From contig JAAYAC010000119.1 of assembly GCA_012719535.1 (NCBI GenBank), positions 1 through 34,518 of the forward strand: 34,518 nt of DNA. Direction: 5' to 3'. Source of the DNA: Syntrophomonadaceae bacterium. GTDB lineage: Bacteria; Bacillota; Syntrophomonadia; Syntrophomonadales; Syntrophothermaceae. Made by a program: the position numbers and the translations under genes. Positions within the stretch are counted from its first letter, which is position 1. Each line of letters begins with the position of its first letter. The notes under the pieces were generated by a model, which was not told the origin of the DNA, searched no databases, and saw nothing but the letters and a program-made list of their open reading frames with translations. This document shows positions 32,607 to 34,518 of the stretch, piece by piece.

Positions 32607-33360
32607 GCTCCAACACTTCCTTGGCCAGGTCCTGATATACCTCTGCTCCCCTGGACCGCGCGTCGTACATTATCACAGGCTTCCCGTAGCTCGGAGCCTC
32701 GCTAAGGCGGATGTTACGTGGTATAATCGTTCGGTACATCTGCCTCCTGAAATGCTTCTTCACCTCGTCCACCACCTGTATAGATAAATTCGTCCGACCG
32801 TCGAACATGGTCAACAATATGCCCTCCAGTCTTAAGGACGGGTTAATGCCCCTTTTTATCAACGTGATGGTATGCATAAGCTGGCTAAGCCCCTCCAGTG
32901 CATAGTACTCGCACTGAATCGGGATCAAGATGGAATCGGCGGCAGCCATGGCGTTTATGGTCAATAGGCCTAAAGAGGGCGGGCAATCGATATATATGTA
33001 ATCATATTCATTCCTAACTCCCTGCAGGGCCCTTTTCAACCGGAAGTCCCTCCGCTCGGAACCTGCTAATTCCACTTCCGCGCCCGCCAGTTGGATGGTG
33101 GCGGGAACCAGGTCAAGGTTTTTAACCTTCGTGTGGATACGGGCCTTAACCACGGGGAAATCTTCAATAATACAATTGTATATACACTTGCCCACCTTGC
33201 GCCGGTCAATTCCCAATCCACTGGTAGCATTTCCCTGCGGGTCGATATCCACCAGCAGGACCTTCTTGCCCTCCAAGGCCAGGCATGACGTCAGGTTTAC
33301 CGCGGTCGTCGTCTTGCCTACCCCTCCCTTTTGGTTGGCTATGGCTACAACCCTGCCCAC
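32599..33360 (-). CDS. parA: Chromosome-partitioning ATPase ParA (Soj)
   Basis: 253 residues of the MinD/ParA class. Deviant Walker A KGGVGKTTTAVNLTS near residue 11, ADSILIPIQCEYYALEG, IDCPPSLGLLTINAM (Walker B region), and LDLVPATIQLAGAEVEL. The short N-terminus without an extra DNA-binding domain marks the chromosomal Soj type. It also controls DnaA in B. subtilis. GTG start with AAGGAGGTGG upstream and a good promoter at 33452-33480. Confidence 0.96.
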   Translation of the reverse strand: MGRVVAIANQKGGVGKTTTAVNLTSCLALEGKKVLLVDIDPQGNATSGLGIDRRKVGKCIYNCIIEDFPVVKARIHTKVKNLDLVPATIQLAGAEVELAGSERRDFRLKRALQGVRNEYDYIYIDCPPSLGLLTINAMAAADSILIPIQCEYYALEGLSQLMHTITLIKRGINPSLRLEGILLTMFDGRTNLSIQVVDEVKKHFRRQMYRTIIPRNIRLSEAPSYGKPVIMYDARSRGAEVYQDLAKEVLERG

Positions 33361-33451
33361 CTAACCACCTCCTTTCCCACTAACTTCTACATTCTTTGTC
33401 TTCATATAAAAATCCTTCCACTACAGTCCAAATCCCCTCGACATTAGCAAT

Positions 33452-33480
33452 ATTATAGTTAACCCGCCTCAGCCCTACAA
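33452..33480 (-). promoter_or_regulatory. Promoter of parAB
   Basis: TTGTAG (33480-33475), a 17-base spacer and TATAAT (33457-33452) on the minus strand, about 90 bases before the parA start. Confidence 0.7.
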
Positions 33481-33657
33481 GACCGGCAACGTTCCTCCTG
33501 CTATGAAGAACAGACGCTGGGTACTCTGACAACCCATGAATCACGCTACATACGCTAATGTTTACCGGGACTGTGTTAACCGGGGCCAGCGACTTATGAC
33601 GAGTCCCGCACTTAATTCATTGATACTCGCTACAGCAGAGCCTTAAAGAGTCCGCTT

Positions 33658-34059
33658 GAGTGCCGGGTGAGGGCTACGAAGCGGAGCGAGAAACAGGAGG
33701 TTTCGGCCGCGAGCCACTGCGTCCGGCACTCAGTCAGCCGCCTGGCCATGGCCCTTGCCTTAAGCTTTCCCGTGGTAGTTTTAGTCCGTACTGAGTGCCG
33801 AACGAATCCCGAGACGTCCGCCTAGCACCGCCCAAGAAACCGGTTATCACAGAACCAGACATGTAAGACTGCCTTGGTTGCTTGGATGAACAGCACGCTG
33901 TAATCCATTGCAGCTTGGCAGTTTAGGCCTGCTTCAGCAGGCAGCTGCTCGAAGTGAGCCAGTAAGTTGCAGTCGACCCGGCACTCGGCATAGTGTACAC
34001 AATCGCTTGAAAGTATATAAAATCAAGTACTGCCCTGTAGTGGGCTCGCTGAGTGCCGG
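33658..34059. repeat. Cluster of five GAGTGCCGG repeats in alternating orientation
   Basis: Plus at 33658-33666, minus at 33723-33731, plus variant GAGTGCCGA at 33793-33801, minus at 33978-33986 and plus at 34051-34059. Most copies have a T and often CT before the core. The core recurs at 12978, 30096 and 30191, all outside genes. The strict alternation suggests hairpin-forming pairs. Confidence 0.75.
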
Positions 34060-34299
34060 GGGAGCTATCCGCTTAACGCAATCGAACGAGTATGGGGTTT
34101 TGCTTCCCTGGCGGTGACCCCGCTAGGGGCCATACGGGTCTGCGGTGCCCATGTGTCCAAAGACCTACGTGTCCGGGTACATGCAGGCCTGGAATGCGGT
34201 TAAGGGGAGACTGGAACGCGGTTTCCGCAATGGTTACCCTGCAAAAGGCAAGTTAATTTTGTTTTTGTCGAGCCGAAAGCACCCGAACTCATACCCGCC

Positions 34300-34332
34300 G
34301 CGACCGTGTACGACCCTTGTCGCTGCGGTCGC
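34300..34332. repeat. Nested inverted repeat (hairpin)
   Basis: GCGACCG (34300-34306) pairs with CGGTCGC (34326-34332), and inside it CGAC pairs with GTCG around CCTT. No T-run follows on either strand, so a plain terminator is unlikely. It lies 40 bases beyond the stop of the last gene (minus strand) and may shape its mRNA end. Confidence 0.55.
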
Positions 34333-34371
34333 TTAACCAGCAAGCTCCCGCCTCTTTAGGAGGGAAAGGCT

Positions 34372-34518
34372 TCACGCCATTGACATTCCCACCATGAAAA
34401 ACGTCTCCGGGCCAACTATCCCGTCGACTTCTATCGCCTTCGCCTCTTGAAACTCCTGGACGGCCTGTTCCGTTAGAGGACCGAATATCCCGTCCAGCTC
34501 ACCTTGATAATAATTGCA
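34372..34518 (-). CDS. Peptidoglycan-binding domain protein, C-terminal part
   Basis: 48 residues at the window edge, continuing beyond 34518. They form the end of a PG_binding_1-type domain: NYYQGELDGIFGPLTEQAV, QEFQEAKAIEVDGIVGPET. The paired DGIFGP/DGIVGPET motif is typical of these three-helix repeats found in cell-wall and spore-cortex hydrolases. The catalytic part, if any, lies outside the window. Confidence 0.72.
   Translation of the reverse strand, partial: CNYYQGELDGIFGPLTEQAVQEFQEAKAIEVDGIVGPETFFMVGMSMA

Larger units (their letters stand above)
33361..34371. other. One-kilobase noncoding, repeat-rich region upstream of parA
   Basis: No gene was supported on either strand. Near parA it carries the parAB promoter; beyond it are five copies of the GAGTGCCGG repeat, and at 34300-34332 a nested hairpin. 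In many Firmicutes rsmG, mnmG and mnmE sit next to parA; none appears here, so the gene order differs. DnaA boxes (TTATCCACA-like) were looked for by eye and not seen, so there is no evidence for the origin itself. Confidence 0.55.

Noticed and set aside
34145-34336. Small plus-strand frame in the repeat-rich region
   Set aside because: It has no ribosome site or domain, and its end runs through a perfect hairpin.
33361-34371. Replication origin next to parA
   Set aside because: No cluster of DnaA-box-like sequences and no dnaA, dnaN, rnpA or rpmH gene is seen; the repeats have a different sequence.
1-34518. CRISPR array
   Set aside because: No regularly spaced direct repeats were seen; the GAGTGCCGG copies are irregularly spaced and alternate in orientation.

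Overview
The window looks like a chromosomal segment of a spore-forming, anaerobic Firmicute of the class Clostridia, probably from the Desulfotomaculum/Pelotomaculum-like Peptococcaceae. This is inferred from the gene families and their order, not from a database search. The evidence is: bacillus-type rpsF-ssb-rpsR, rplI and purA genes; the sporulation-linked gene yyaC; soj/spo0J-type ParA and ParB with a perfect parS site; a complete selenocysteine system; and 2-hydroxyacyl-CoA dehydratase-type activases typical of strict anaerobes. Base composition is moderately GC-rich by eye.

Layout. (1) About 1-2500 is an accessory edge: a Phd-like antitoxin with a PIN toxin, a tyrosine recombinase split by one in-frame TAG, a 12-bp inverted repeat beside the recombinase, and the 3' end of a group II intron (maturase C-terminus plus domains V and VI). 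It stops at a tRNA-Val(CAC), a common integration target. (2) 2512-7512, all on the minus strand, is the conserved block tRNA-Val, purA, rplI, a MazG-like gene, rpsR, ssb and rpsF, followed by an Fe-S protein and a small unknown protein. The replicative helicase gene and the gdpP region usually found here are absent. (3) 7620-11926 (minus) holds a DUF951 protein, yedF, selD, an M18 aminopeptidase, a CvpA-like membrane protein and tRNA-Sec. selD is itself a selenoprotein gene: an in-frame TGA at 9429-9431 sits at the catalytic position, with a SECIS-like hairpin just behind it, so the true start is 9500 rather than the ATG at 9419. (4) 12080-17624 (minus) carries a CBS-ACT regulator and a branched-chain amino acid-type ABC transporter, livK-H-M-G-F, whose livF is interrupted by an in-frame TGA. 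(5) 17719-20769 (minus) is a three-gene set: one Hsp70-class Fe-S ATPase activator and two HgdB-like Fe-S proteins. (6) 20868-25276 (minus) is selB, selA and a YkvI-like transporter. (7) 25436-29994 has yyaC (plus), then a minus-strand phosphoribosyltransferase, bactofilin, M23 peptidase and DUF4446 protein, then larC (plus). (8) 30500-33360 (minus) is a cysteine desulfurase-like enzyme, parS, parB and parA. (9) 33361-34371 is noncoding and rich in a short alternating-orientation repeat (core GAGTGCCGG). The window ends in the C-terminus of a peptidoglycan-binding protein.

How the genes work together: selA, selB, tRNA-Sec and selD supply everything needed to make and insert selenocysteine except seryl-tRNA synthetase, and yedF is the usual companion gene. 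The liv genes form one transporter, possibly crippled. The activase trio probably forms an ATP-driven low-potential electron-transfer system with an unknown substrate. parA, parB and parS form the chromosome-segregation module. The bactofilin, M23 and DUF4446 genes look like a cell-envelope unit.

The best leads are the selenoprotein SelD, the UGA-interrupted livF, the dispersed GAGTGCCGG repeat, the split activase cluster and the decayed group II intron beside a nonsense-mutated integrase. Nothing here proves a wholly new system.
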